NCBI GenBank assembly: GCA_963677935.2
Contig: CAXXEH010000003.1
Coordinates: 1,116,001 to 1,180,000, forward strand
Direction of reading: 5' to 3'
From: JAAFHB01 sp963677935
GTDB taxonomy: Bacteria > Bacteroidota > Bacteroidia > Bacteroidales > Prolixibacteraceae
Length of the DNA stretch: 64,000 nt
Made by a program: the position numbers and the translations under genes. Shown here one piece after another: positions 25,901-35,224 of this stretch (the stretch's first letter is position 1; every line of letters starts with the position of its first letter). Below the pieces are notes generated by a model that saw nothing but the letters and a program-made list of their open reading frames with translations, was not told the DNA's origin and ran no database searches.

Positions 25901-27772
25901 GAATATCCCCGGTGGTTTAATATGCTATCAAATGGCCAGACACTTTCGGGACTGGTAAAGGATTTTCCTGTAAAAGAACGACAATTCCTTGAACCGCAGG
26001 ATATTATTTCGCTAATTGTTGTACCTGTTTTTGTAAATGATGTATTCTGGGGTACGGTAGGTTTTGATGATTGTTCGAAAGGGATACAATGGTCTAATAA
26101 CGAAGTATCAATCCTTAAGGCTCTTGCGGCAAGTATAGGTGGAAGTATTTCAAGGGAAATAATTGGTCAGGAATTATCCAATGCAAGGGAAATTGCTGAA
26201 AAGGCAACAAAGACCAAATCTGATTTTTTGGCTACAATGAGTCACGAAATCAGAACTCCAATGAATGGAGTAATCGGTATGACGAGTCTTTTGATGCAAA
26301 CACAACTCACTCCTGATCAGCTTGACTACGCTGAAACTATCAAAATCAGCGGAGAATTATTACTTGATCTGATCAATGAAATTCTTGATTTTGCCAAAAT
26401 TGAATCGGGTAAAATGGTTCTTGAGGAACACCCTTTTGATTTAAGAATGGCCATTGAAGATGCGATTGATTTAACGGCGCCTGCTGCTGTTAAAAAGAAC
26501 CTCGGCTTATATTTTCAGATTGATCCTGTTATTCCCCAAATGATCGAAGGAGATCTCACCCGTCTGAGGCAGATCCTGGTTAATCTTACCGGGAATGCCA
26601 TTAAATTCACCGATGCCGGAGAGGTCGTTATCAGTGTAAAACAAACTGACAGACAAGATAATGTAGCATTTCTGGAATTCTCTGTCAAAGACACCGGAAT
26701 AGGTATTGCACCAGAGAAAATTGACCGGCTTTTTAAACCTTTCAGCCAGGTCGACACTTCGACAACCCGTAAATATGGTGGTTCAGGTTTGGGTTTAGCT
26801 ATCTGTTGGAATCTTGTTAAACTGATGAATGGAACTTTCAAAGTAGTGAGTAAAGTCAATCAGGGATCAGAATTTTTCTTTTCTATCAAAACTACCTATG
26901 CCTCCCAAAACGGGGAAGCATCTAACAATATCCGGATTCCGGAAAAGTTGAAAGGGAAAAAGATCCTGATAGCTGATGGTCACCCAACCAGTAATTCAAT
27001 ACTGAATTCCCTGTTTAAAAACTTTGAAATGGAACTCATTTCTGCATCCTCGGCAGAAATGAGTTTAAAGGCATTGAGTGAAAATAATGATGTTGATTTG
27101 GCAATAATCGATAATGATCTTCCCGATCTGGATGGAATATCACAGATATCCAAGATTATAAAAATAATCAAAGCAAAAAATATCCCTTCGATTCTGATGA
27201 CCAACCCCTACTTTGTTGGAAACGGGCTAGACATGGAAAGCAAATTTTTGGTTAGAATCAATAAACCACTAAAACAATCCCAATTGATCTCTCACATTAC
27301 AAATTTGCTCTCCGAAAATAAAAGTTCAAGAATTCATCCCAGTTTTCAATCAGGACAATTTAAAAAGACCAGTGAAATGTACCCCTTAAAAATTCTTGTG
27401 GCTGAAGATAACGCAATCAATCAAAAACTCATATTTAGACTTTTTGAAATGTTAGGATATTCCATAAATATAGCAGCTAATGGATATGAAGTTATTGAAA
27501 TTCTTAATCGTATGAGAATCGATATTGTATTCATGGATATTCAGATGCCTGAAATGGATGGATTCGAGGCAACACAGCAGATTATTTCACAATGGGGCGA
27601 CAAGAAGCCACTTATTGTGGCAATGACCGCCAATGCACTCGTAAGCGACAAGGAAAGATGCCTCGCTGAAGGAATGGACGATTACATCAGCAAGCCTTTG
27701 ACCATTGAACAGATAAAAATTGGTCTGGACAAATGGGCTTTAAAGCTCAATATTGCCAAAACAAATTTGTAA
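22898..27772 (+). CDS. Large cytoplasmic hybrid histidine kinase (GAF-multi-PAS-GAF-HisKA-HATPase-REC-REC)
   Basis: This 1,624-residue sensor has no clear membrane segment. It starts with a GAF domain (about 10-155), followed by about six PAS units with PAC-type ends (such as HFVAIEEDVTRSK), a second GAF-like domain (about 925-1085), HisKA with H1116 in MSHEIRTPMNG, HATPase (NLTGNAIKF, DTGIGI, GGSGLGLAI) and two receivers. The first receiver keeps D1405, but its acidic pair is reduced to ADGH, so it may be impaired. The second (D1547, FMDIQMPEMDG) looks intact. Its start overlaps the frameshifted GlcG-like gene by ATGA, pointing to a ligand-sensing pair. Confidence 0.94.
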   Translation: MKYSYIQVIKRLDKLSSAFSSISTQDELVKSVEEVLEDIFDVQYTGLYLFDPTEQRLRLFYAKGFNEEEKKAADLSSMDRHPGLIYLTKKMLYIPDTLLDKQEMTSSSERSFVVRSRLYLPVMNGDQVVGAFGIVDAKPNAYNEEDIAILSFICNLAGALYSNILNQHLLRSADNQILSLSKLPTESPNPVLRINHNNILLFANKASEPIMNFYGLKEGHVVSNDLMVPFDQLINSGKSIEKEITDGKSIYSFIFTWIEGEEYVNLYGRDITRRKILEDDLKKSDAKLAKMVANISDVIVIINDKGINTYKSPNMEKLFGWHPDELVGMSAFDNIHPEEREAFANIFSAILRGPDDTVTAEFRYLCKNGTYKWVHFTGVNLLHDPDIQGILGNYHDVTASKKGEIDLLESEKRWKFALETATDGMWDWDIPNNCVFFSTQWKAMLGYSEFEIGNRLDEWSNRIHPDDMPEVWIQLDNHLDGKTDSYKSEHRIRCKDGAYKWFQDEGKVVKRDKEGEALRLIGTNKDISARKLVEEKLKESEGRYRLLFENMEEGFSLHEIITNEDGVAVDFRFLEANTAYAHHTGMQISECIGKTMLEILPHADPIQIEKYGKVALTGEPLIFDYYSTSFKKYMRVRAFSPQPRLFATIFEDITDRHVAEAELHKISQTVEQSPIMTYVTDLNGSIEYVNPKVIELTGYSRAELKGRNPSIFSTGETTTEEYETLWKTIKSGKEWKGEFHNQKKNGELFWVMASLSPIFDHNGIITHFVAIEEDVTRSKVDYQALQVANLRFKSLISSMQAGVMVEDQQRKVVLVNQYFCDLFLIPVTPEQLVGMNCEAAAEGSKVLFVDPDSFIRDINNTLEMRKVITNHELQMKNGISLERDFIPIGDSEDKNQGILWIYRDITTRKNIEKDLMRQSEILSGTAKAMNYLLTIPDHHQAMQKALEAVGVATGVDRSYIFEAKIDESTGETFLDQQFEWTAQGVIPEIGNSELQNMPFSREYPRWFNMLSNGQTLSGLVKDFPVKERQFLEPQDIISLIVVPVFVNDVFWGTVGFDDCSKGIQWSNNEVSILKALAASIGGSISREIIGQELSNAREIAEKATKTKSDFLATMSHEIRTPMNGVIGMTSLLMQTQLTPDQLDYAETIKISGELLLDLINEILDFAKIESGKMVLEEHPFDLRMAIEDAIDLTAPAAVKKNLGLYFQIDPVIPQMIEGDLTRLRQILVNLTGNAIKFTDAGEVVISVKQTDRQDNVAFLEFSVKDTGIGIAPEKIDRLFKPFSQVDTSTTRKYGGSGLGLAICWNLVKLMNGTFKVVSKVNQGSEFFFSIKTTYASQNGEASNNIRIPEKLKGKKILIADGHPTSNSILNSLFKNFEMELISASSAEMSLKALSENNDVDLAIIDNDLPDLDGISQISKIIKIIKAKNIPSILMTNPYFVGNGLDMESKFLVRINKPLKQSQLISHITNLLSENKSSRIHPSFQSGQFKKTSEMYPLKILVAEDNAINQKLIFRLFEMLGYSINIAANGYEVIEILNRMRIDIVFMDIQMPEMDGFEATQQIISQWGDKKPLIVAMTANALVSDKERCLAEGMDDYISKPLTIEQIKIGLDKWALKLNIAKTNL

Positions 27773-27794
27773 ACCTGATTTATTCCTATTCTTC

Positions 27795-29156
27795 TTGAAA
27801 AATATATTCAAAAAAATAGTTCGTGAAGATAACTTTCTATCGTTACTTGGCAACCTTACCATCTCTTTCTTTGGAATAGCTGGTTTTGCCTTGCTCGCGC
27901 GAACTTTTCAAATGGAAGTTTTCGGTGAATGGGTAATATTTATTTCAGCTGCTGCATTTGTTGAGATGTTTCGGTATGGAATCATCAATACAGCCATCGT
28001 TCGTTATTTATCGGGTGCTGCTTCTGAGGATCGGGTAAAGTTCATTGGATCCAATGGGTTGATTGGAATGATCGCGACATTTTTAATTTGCATACTATTA
28101 TATATCTGTCTTTATGCATTTTACGATTCGATTCATAACAGTGGGTATGAATTATTTTTTAAATGGTACCCACTTCTTGCGGTAATCAATTTACCAATGA
28201 ATACAGCCCTGGTGATCATGCAGGCTGACCTTAAATTTGGGAAAATACTACTCATAAGGTCGATCGAAAGTGTTGGTTTCTTTCTTGTAGTGGCCGTGAA
28301 CTTTTTTTTCCTCCACATGACACTGATGCAGTTGGTCATCTCATTTTTGTTTATTGATGCATTTGCATCGGGGGTGTGTCTGTTGATGGGTTGGGATGGC
28401 CTGAAATACATCCCCAAAGCAACAAAAGATGCCATAAAGGTATTGCTCCATTTTGGAAAGTATACTACTTTCACCTTAATTGGAACCAATTTACTCCGTA
28501 GCGCCGATACCTTTATCATCAGTTTTAGCCCTCTGGGAACTGCTGCTGTTGCATTATACAGCATCCCGATGAAACTTACCGAATTGCAGCAAATACCGTT
28601 GCGAAGTTTTGCCGCCACCGCATTTCCAAAATTGTCAAGAGCCAGTATGCAAAAAAATATCGATGAAGTAAAAGAGATATTCTATTCTTATTCAGGGGCA
28701 ATGACTTATCTATTTATCGGGATCAGCCTGGTCACCTTTGTTTTTGCCGATCTGTTCATCCTTATATTGGGTGGCAAACAATATCTGGGTACTGATCCTA
28801 TTACCGGTTTTAATGCCGCAACAATAATGCGGATCTTCTCAATATATGGACTTCTCCTCCCCATTGACCGGATGACAGGGATTGGTCTTGACGCGATCAA
28901 CAAGCCAAACATTAATTTCCTTAAAGTTTTGTATATGGTTATAGCCAATGTGATTGGCGATATAATAGCCATTTTCATTTTTAAGTCACTTTCGTTGGTA
29001 GCTGTTGCATCCATATTTTTTACCACAATTGGAATCTGGGTGGGATTTTATTACATGGACAAAGAACTCTCATTGAACTACAGACAAATTTTTACCAACG
29101 GAATTGAGTTTTATAAAATGTTGTATGACAAAGTAAAAGTAAGTCTTAAACGATAA
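27795..29156 (+). CDS. Polysaccharide flippase (Wzx/MATE-like)
   Basis: This approximately 453-residue membrane protein has 12 or more hydrophobic helices and the layout of polysaccharide-biosynthesis flippases, which move lipid-linked repeat units across the inner membrane. The early segment LGNLTISFFGIAGFALLARTF and a central LLRSADTFIISF are typical. No ATG is available near the start. TTG at 27795 lies just after the kinase stop; a TTG at 27753 would overlap the kinase by 20 bp. It is followed by the polymerase/ligase-like gene. Confidence 0.87.
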   Translation: MKNIFKKIVREDNFLSLLGNLTISFFGIAGFALLARTFQMEVFGEWVIFISAAAFVEMFRYGIINTAIVRYLSGAASEDRVKFIGSNGLIGMIATFLICILLYICLYAFYDSIHNSGYELFFKWYPLLAVINLPMNTALVIMQADLKFGKILLIRSIESVGFFLVVAVNFFFLHMTLMQLVISFLFIDAFASGVCLLMGWDGLKYIPKATKDAIKVLLHFGKYTTFTLIGTNLLRSADTFIISFSPLGTAAVALYSIPMKLTELQQIPLRSFAATAFPKLSRASMQKNIDEVKEIFYSYSGAMTYLFIGISLVTFVFADLFILILGGKQYLGTDPITGFNAATIMRIFSIYGLLLPIDRMTGIGLDAINKPNINFLKVLYMVIANVIGDIIAIFIFKSLSLVAVASIFFTTIGIWVGFYYMDKELSLNYRQIFTNGIEFYKMLYDKVKVSLKR

Positions 29157-29203
29157 CGATAATCATTAATAATCTGTTTTGGCCCAAATTATCTACATTC
29201 CAA

Positions 29204-30694
29204 ATGCAAAATCCATTTGATCAGTTAACAGGATCAGACCGGCTGAAGACGCCAGGTTTCTTACTTCTTCTGGTTTGCTCACTGCTCTTATCAGCAATGG
29301 TTTTCGGGAATATGGGTATGATTGGAGGAATTGGATCGATCATGTTGCCCTTTATTTTTACCTATTTATACCTGATTTTCAAATTTCCCATTACCGGATT
29401 ATATACATCGGTATTCCTGGCCTTTACGATTCTTGGATTGTCACGTTATGTTGACTTTCAGGTAGGTCTGCTGATGGACGGAATTTTCTTTTTTACATTT
29501 ATCACACTTATATTCAATAAATTCTATGAAAAGATAGACTGGAGCCTGGCAAAAAAAGATATCACCTTATTGTCACTGATCTGGTTTGGATATTCTCTTT
29601 TTGAGCTGTTTAACCCTGAAATGCGAAGCATCCCCGCCTGGTTGAACGGTACCCGGGGAATCTCGATGTACATGGTATTCCTGGTGGTCTTGACTTTACT
29701 TCTGATTGACACTAACCGCAAGATTGATTTGTTTATTTACATGTGGGGCGGCCTTTCATTATTAGCCTCCTTGAAAGGTGTTATGCAGCATTTCATTGGG
29801 GTGGATAGTTATGAGCAGGCCTGGCTCAATGCGGGTGCAGCACAGACACATGTATTATTCGGTAAACTGCGGATTTTTTCATTTTTGAATGATGCAGGTC
29901 AATTCGGTGCAAATCAGGCCTATTCAGCTGTTGTTGCAGCAATCGTAGCCATGGTTACAAAAGATTGGCGAATAAAACTGTTTTTGATTTTAGTGGCAAT
30001 TTTCGGGCTATATGGAATGTTATTGTCAGGTACACGTGGCGCTATCAGTATCCCCATAGCCGGTTTTGGTACTTTCTTTATCCTTAAAAAAAACAAAGCA
30101 GTGATGTTTTCCGGATTTGTGGCTTTGGTTTTGATTTTCGTATTTTTCAAATTTACATCAATAGGTCAAGGCAATGAGCAGATACGACGGATGAGAACAG
30201 CGTTCGATCCCAATGATGCCTCCTTTCAGGTCAGACTCGAAAACCAAAGAACGTTGAAGGCATATCTTGCCTCCAGACCTTTTGGAGGTGGAATTGGTCA
30301 TGCAGGGGTAAAAGCTAAAAAATTTCTCCCTTACGCATTTCTTTCGCAAATTGCGACCGACAGCTGGTATGTGATGATTTGGGCGGAACAGGGAATAGTT
30401 GGCCTTATGCTTCACCTGTTTATACTATTTTACGTGGTAATAAAATCATCCGTAAAAGTGATGTACAGGATCAGGGATCCAATACTGAAAATAAAAATGG
30501 CCGCCCTGGTCTCAGGAATGGTGGGTGTGATGGTGGCCTCTTACGGCAATGCAGTATTAGGGTCGCTGCCTACAGGTGCACTGATCTATATTTCGATGGC
30601 TTTAATGATAAACCCGGAAAAATTTGACCTTCCTTTACCTGATTTGGAACATGAGAAAACGGCAGATCAAAAGCAATTACTTGTAGCACATTAG
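29204..30694 (+). CDS. O-antigen ligase/polymerase-like membrane protein
   Basis: This 496-residue protein has about 11-12 membrane helices and the large periplasmic loop of the Wzy/WaaL group. The landmark GTRGAISIPIAG (about residue 273) corresponds to the SRGA-type motif of O-antigen ligases, and the loop around RPFGGGIGHAG is likewise typical. It would polymerise flipped repeat units or attach the polymer to an acceptor. Sequence alone cannot separate these roles. It sits between flippase and glycosyltransferase genes. Confidence 0.83.
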   Translation: MQNPFDQLTGSDRLKTPGFLLLLVCSLLLSAMVFGNMGMIGGIGSIMLPFIFTYLYLIFKFPITGLYTSVFLAFTILGLSRYVDFQVGLLMDGIFFFTFITLIFNKFYEKIDWSLAKKDITLLSLIWFGYSLFELFNPEMRSIPAWLNGTRGISMYMVFLVVLTLLLIDTNRKIDLFIYMWGGLSLLASLKGVMQHFIGVDSYEQAWLNAGAAQTHVLFGKLRIFSFLNDAGQFGANQAYSAVVAAIVAMVTKDWRIKLFLILVAIFGLYGMLLSGTRGAISIPIAGFGTFFILKKNKAVMFSGFVALVLIFVFFKFTSIGQGNEQIRRMRTAFDPNDASFQVRLENQRTLKAYLASRPFGGGIGHAGVKAKKFLPYAFLSQIATDSWYVMIWAEQGIVGLMLHLFILFYVVIKSSVKVMYRIRDPILKIKMAALVSGMVGVMVASYGNAVLGSLPTGALIYISMALMINPEKFDLPLPDLEHEKTADQKQLLVAH

Positions 30695-30755
30695 GCAATA
30701 AAAATACAGGAGTTCGCGAAGTTCTTCAGACAATTCTATACTCAAACCCATACCA

Positions 30756-31685
30756 ATGAACACAAAATCAATGAAATATCCTTTAGTTTCAATCATTACA
30801 GTTAATTTTGACCACCCTGAGGTAACCCTTGCCCTACTTGCGTCGCTGCGATTGATCACTTATCCAAACATTGAAATTGTAGTAGTTGATAATGCATCTC
30901 CAAACGACGATCCTGCCATTTTAAAAGAATCATACCCTGAGATAATATTTATTCAAAGCTCTGAAAATCTAGGTTTTGCTGGTGGAAATAATCTTGGAAT
31001 CAGAAAAACACAGGGAAAATATTTGCTTTTTATCAATAATGATACGGAGGTTGAACCAGGATTCCTTGAGCCATTGGTTGCAAAATGCGAATCGGATCCT
31101 AAGATAGGAGCAGTGAGCCCAAAAATTAAATTTTATGATCATCCCAATACGATTCAGTTTTGCGGTCAGGCGCCAATGAATCATTACACCATGCGCAGCC
31201 ATGGAATCGGGCATGGCGTCATTGACAAAGGTCAGTTCGAGACAGATTCACAAACTCATTTTGTTCATGGCGCTGCGATGATGGTTCCCCGCTCCGTGAT
31301 TGAAAAAGTGGGACTGATGCCCGAATGCTATTTCCTCTATTACGAAGAACTCGATTGGTGTGCAAGTATAAAACGGGCCGGTTATCTATTATGGTATGTT
31401 CACAATTCAACCATATTGCATAAGGAATCCATCTCAACGGGTAAAATGAGTCCTTTTAAAACCTATTACATGAATCGTTCCAGACTACTCTATCTGCGAC
31501 GTAATGTAAAGGGTATTACCTTCGTTGTAGCAGCATTGTACCAGATGTTTGTAGCCATCCCGAAAAATCTGACCGTTTTTTTGCTGAAAAAGGAGAAAGG
31601 GCATTTTAAAGCATACACCCGGATGCTTGGATGGCATATAAAACACTTGTTTTCGAAGGAGATACACTTAAATCCAGGGATGTAA
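30756..31685 (+). CDS. Glycosyltransferase family 2 (rhamnosyltransferase-like)
   Basis: This 309-residue GT-A enzyme resembles WbbL-type rhamnosyltransferases. Features are VSIITVNFDHPEVT, the nucleotide-sugar contact VVVDNASPNDD, the NNDTEVEPGFLEP metal motif region, VHGAAMMVPR and YYEELDWCASIKRAGY. It lacks long membrane helices and should act on the cytoplasmic face. A dTDP-rhamnose-pathway reductase gene downstream is consistent with rhamnose use, but the donor is inferred only. The start may be ATG 30756 or ATG 30771. Confidence 0.88.
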   Translation: MNTKSMKYPLVSIITVNFDHPEVTLALLASLRLITYPNIEIVVVDNASPNDDPAILKESYPEIIFIQSSENLGFAGGNNLGIRKTQGKYLLFINNDTEVEPGFLEPLVAKCESDPKIGAVSPKIKFYDHPNTIQFCGQAPMNHYTMRSHGIGHGVIDKGQFETDSQTHFVHGAAMMVPRSVIEKVGLMPECYFLYYEELDWCASIKRAGYLLWYVHNSTILHKESISTGKMSPFKTYYMNRSRLLYLRRNVKGITFVVAALYQMFVAIPKNLTVFLLKKEKGHFKAYTRMLGWHIKHLFSKEIHLNPGM

Positions 31686-31767
31686 TAAGTGATCAACTAA
31701 TTTGCGTACTTAATTAAAATATCGGGATAAAAACCCAATTTTAACCAGATTCTAAATCATAAATTTC

Positions 31768-32967
31768 ATGGACAATTACCTTATTCCAATATTCAACGGC
31801 ATACAAATTGTTGTATTAATAATCCTTGGATTGTCAACACTTTACATTTTCATTTTTTCATTTGGAGGTCTGTTTTATAAACAACATCCCTATCCCATAT
31901 CTGAGGTGATGCGTAAAATTGCTGTCTTTATTCCTGGATATAAGGAGGATGATGTGATTGTTGAAGTTGCCCAGGCAGCGTTGGGTCAGGACTATCCGGC
32001 TGAATTTTACGATATAATCATCATTGCCGATTCCTTTCAGCCCGAAACTATTTCCAGACTCAGGGAATTGCCAATCAAGGTGATTGAGGTGAAATTCGAA
32101 AAAAGCACCAAATCGAAGGCGCTTAACAAAGCTATGGAACAACTGGAAGATCAGTACGACATTGCCGTAATTTTAGATGCGGATAATGTAATGGCAAATG
32201 ACTTTCTGACTAAAATTAATCAGGCTTTTCAGTTTAATTTTCTGGCAGTACAAGGACATCGTGCTGCAAAAAATATGAATACTTCTCTGGCCATACTCGA
32301 TGCGATAAGCGAAGAGATCAACAACCATATTTTTCGTAAAGGGCATCGTGTGTTTGGACTCTCATCTGCCATCATCGGATCTGGAATGGCATTTAGATAC
32401 AACTATTTCAAACAATTGATGGCTACAGTAAAGGCTGTTGGCGGGTTTGACAAGGAAATTGAGTTGAAAATGCTCAAAGCAGGTCATAAAATAGCCTATC
32501 TCGATGATGCCTATGTTTATGATGAAAAAGTCCAAAAGGCGGAAGTATTTAGCAATCAGCGGCGACGTTGGCTGTCAGCACAGCTTCATTATTTCCGTCT
32601 CGATTTTTTCAGTTCTCTAAAAGACCTTATTTTAAAGGGAAATATCGATTATTTTGATAAAGCTGTTCAGTTTATACAACCGCCTAGAATTTTGCTCCTT
32701 GGCGCGGTGCTTCTTTTTGGAACACTTTTTTTAATAGCCAATATTATATTGACTAACAGCTTTTTACTAGCTCTATGGATCTGCGTGGTTGTTTTCTGCC
32801 TTTTAGCTTTTCTCTTTGCTGTACCCCGATCATTTTATAACCACAAAACAGCCAGAGCAATCATGAGTTTACCAAAAGGGATGATGCTTATGATGGGATC
32901 ATTACTCAAAATAAAAGGGGCTAACAAGCAATTTATTCATACCAAACATACAACAACTAATATTTAA
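31768..32967 (+). CDS. Membrane-bound processive-type glycosyltransferase family 2
   Basis: This 399-residue enzyme has an N-terminal helix (about 10-32), a GT-2 catalytic region with AVFIPGYKEDD, the DADN metal site in VILDADNVMAND, an ED-like GGFDKEIELKML region, and QRRRW at the acceptor site, followed by two or three C-terminal membrane helices. The QxxRW-type motif is typical of processive synthases such as cellulose and hyaluronan synthases. The gene ends 5 bp before the acyltransferase, so they probably share a transcript. Confidence 0.85.
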   Translation: MDNYLIPIFNGIQIVVLIILGLSTLYIFIFSFGGLFYKQHPYPISEVMRKIAVFIPGYKEDDVIVEVAQAALGQDYPAEFYDIIIIADSFQPETISRLRELPIKVIEVKFEKSTKSKALNKAMEQLEDQYDIAVILDADNVMANDFLTKINQAFQFNFLAVQGHRAAKNMNTSLAILDAISEEINNHIFRKGHRVFGLSSAIIGSGMAFRYNYFKQLMATVKAVGGFDKEIELKMLKAGHKIAYLDDAYVYDEKVQKAEVFSNQRRRWLSAQLHYFRLDFFSSLKDLILKGNIDYFDKAVQFIQPPRILLLGAVLLFGTLFLIANIILTNSFLLALWICVVVFCLLAFLFAVPRSFYNHKTARAIMSLPKGMMLMMGSLLKIKGANKQFIHTKHTTTNI

Positions 32968-32972
32968 AACTT

Positions 32973-34034
32973 ATGGAAAAACCCAGACCAAGATTACAAA
33001 AGCTGGAGGCTTTGCGAGGTTTTGCAGCCTTGTATGTTGTTTTTTTTCATGCTTTACCTTCAAAATTTTTCTTATTTGGCATAAACATTGGAATACTTTT
33101 TAGGTTTGGATCCGAAGCTGTTATCGTATTTTTCGTCTTGTCAGGATTTGTCATTAAATATACCTATGAAAAATCGAAGGATAAGAGTTTTAAATTCTAC
33201 TTTCTGCGCCGCTTTATTCGTTTATATGTTCCGTTGGCCTTTATATTTTTGATTGGGTATTTAATGAAATGTTATAGCGAAGGGGGTATAGCATCTCCTG
33301 AGTTGAAGACCCTCTTAGGAAACCTGTTCATGCTTCAGGATGTTGCCTCCGAGAAGCCCAATGTCATTTCAGGAACCTATATGAACAATGGCGTTCTGTG
33401 GTCATTATCGTATGAATGGTGGTTCTATATGCTTTTCTTTTTGCTTGCAACAAAAATCAAAGAGGAGCGTATCAACAAATGGGTGAGTTATTTAACCATT
33501 ATCGCTGCTGTATCCTATATCTTCTATCCTTTCATAGTCAACCGTTTGATCATGTATTTTGCCATCTGGTGGATTGGGGTAAGATTTGCCTCTGACTACC
33601 TGGCAGGGGTAAAAATAACGATACGCAGAATCATGCCTTTTGCTTATGTAATATTTGCGATCATAGGTATCCTATCATTGAATCTTTATATCCACTTTTC
33701 TGCATCAAAAGATTACGCTTACCCTTTGGTTGCGTATCCAATCATAGAATTAAGACATTTCACCTTTGCAATAATTGTGATGTTTGGGGCAGTGATCTGG
33801 CAAAATATAAAATGGTTTGGGTACAATTTAATATTTGGAATTTTCAAATACCTCGCTCCTTGTTCCTATGTGATTTACATTTCACACGATTATCTCGTCA
33901 TCAGTGCGACCTATCTGAAATTTTTAAATAACCCTTACATTGAAACTGGACTTTATATTGTGTTTATGATTCTCTTTTCCTGGTTACTCGAAGTAGTTGT
34001 TTACAATAGGATTAGAAAAAAATTGATCGGTTAA
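32973..34034 (+). CDS. Acyltransferase 3 family membrane protein
   Basis: This 353-residue membrane protein belongs to the OafA/acyltransferase-3 family that O-acylates surface sugars. The N-terminus carries the signature LEALRGFAALYVVFFHA, with the conserved R and H, and about ten membrane helices follow (LSGFVIKYTYEKSK; GVLWSLSYEWWFYM). It is tightly linked (5 bp) to the upstream GT-2 gene. It likely acetylates or succinylates the repeat unit; the acyl donor is not visible from sequence. Confidence 0.88.
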   Translation: MEKPRPRLQKLEALRGFAALYVVFFHALPSKFFLFGINIGILFRFGSEAVIVFFVLSGFVIKYTYEKSKDKSFKFYFLRRFIRLYVPLAFIFLIGYLMKCYSEGGIASPELKTLLGNLFMLQDVASEKPNVISGTYMNNGVLWSLSYEWWFYMLFFLLATKIKEERINKWVSYLTIIAAVSYIFYPFIVNRLIMYFAIWWIGVRFASDYLAGVKITIRRIMPFAYVIFAIIGILSLNLYIHFSASKDYAYPLVAYPIIELRHFTFAIIVMFGAVIWQNIKWFGYNLIFGIFKYLAPCSYVIYISHDYLVISATYLKFLNNPYIETGLYIVFMILFSWLLEVVVYNRIRKKLIG

Positions 34035-34070
34035 CGGTTTATATTGCAATTTTGACTTTATAACATTATT

Positions 34071-35219
34071 ATGAAAATAGGCATTGAAGCACAACGCATA
34101 TTTCGAAAGAAAAAGCATGGAATGGACATGGTTGCTCTGGAGTTAATCCGTAATCTCCAAACCATAGATACTGAAAATGAGTACCTCATTTTTGTAAAAC
34201 CCGATGTGGACGATTTGGTGATCAAGGAGACAGCCAATTTTAAAATCGTAAAACTTGAAGGGGGTTTCTATCCGCTCTGGGAACAGATCGCCCTGCCCCG
34301 GGCAGCAAAAAAAATGGGATGCCAAATTCTCCATTGTACAAGTAATACAGCGCCTATCTTCACTTCAATCCCACTGGTAGTGACGCTTCATGATATTATT
34401 TATATGGAGAGCAGCTACTTTAAAATTCTAAGGGGAACAGGTAGCCTGTATCAGAAATTTGGGAATGCTTATCGCAAAATATTTGTTCCAAAAATTGTCA
34501 GAAAGAGCAAAAAAATAATCACCGTTTCCAATTTTGAGAAAAACCGGATCGGGCAATTTTTTGGAATCGGAAGCGATTCCCGGTTGGAAGCAGTTTACAA
34601 TGGTGTTAGTGAACATTTTAAACCGGTTACTGACCAGATTATGCTGAAACAGGTTAAGGAAAAATACCATCTGCCTGACCGCTATTTTTTCTTTCTAGGA
34701 AATACCGATCCTAAGAAAAACACCAAAGGTGCACTCAAAGCCTATTCCGACTTTTTGAAACAAACCAGCTCTGATGTGAAATTGGTAATGCTTGATTATG
34801 ACCGGCCCGAGCTCGAAAAATTGCTTGATGAAATCGGCAACAAGGATTTAATAAACCAGATTGTACTGACTGGTTACGTAGTTAATACCGATCTGCCTGC
34901 AATTTACTGTCAATGTGAGCTTTTCCTATATCCCTCCCTGCGTGAAAGTTTTGGGATTCCAATGCTCGAAGCAATGGGTTGCGGCGTTCCGGTGATCACT
35001 TCAAACACCTCTTCAATGCCTGAAGTTGCCGGCGATGCAGCGCTAATCATCGATCCGTATAAACCGGAAGAGATAACTGCTGCAATGATCAATATTCAAA
35101 TGGACAATGAATTAAAAGCTGATCTGATAAAAAAGGGATTAGTTCAAGCCGCCAAATTTTCGTGGAAGGCAATGGCCGAACATGTACTTGAAATTTATAG
35201 GGGAATCGAAAAAAACTGA
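34071..35219 (+). CDS. Glycosyltransferase family 4
   Basis: This 382-residue GT-B retaining glycosyltransferase has the glycosyltransferases-group-1 C-terminal domain. The nucleotide-sugar E-x7-E site is in SLRESFGIPMLEAMGCGVPV, followed by TSNTSSMPEVAGDAALIIDP. The middle linker YFFFLGNTDPKKNTKGAL is also typical. It would add a sugar to the lipid-linked repeat at the cytoplasmic face. Only 5 bp separate it from the next glycosyltransferase. Confidence 0.9.
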   Translation: MKIGIEAQRIFRKKKHGMDMVALELIRNLQTIDTENEYLIFVKPDVDDLVIKETANFKIVKLEGGFYPLWEQIALPRAAKKMGCQILHCTSNTAPIFTSIPLVVTLHDIIYMESSYFKILRGTGSLYQKFGNAYRKIFVPKIVRKSKKIITVSNFEKNRIGQFFGIGSDSRLEAVYNGVSEHFKPVTDQIMLKQVKEKYHLPDRYFFFLGNTDPKKNTKGALKAYSDFLKQTSSDVKLVMLDYDRPELEKLLDEIGNKDLINQIVLTGYVVNTDLPAIYCQCELFLYPSLRESFGIPMLEAMGCGVPVITSNTSSMPEVAGDAALIIDPYKPEEITAAMINIQMDNELKADLIKKGLVQAAKFSWKAMAEHVLEIYRGIEKN

Positions 35220-35224
35220 TAACC

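Noticed and set aside
28133..28618. Minus-strand 161-codon ORF inside the flippase gene
   Set aside because: It lies wholly antisense to a membrane protein, whose codons often leave the opposite strand open; no family features.
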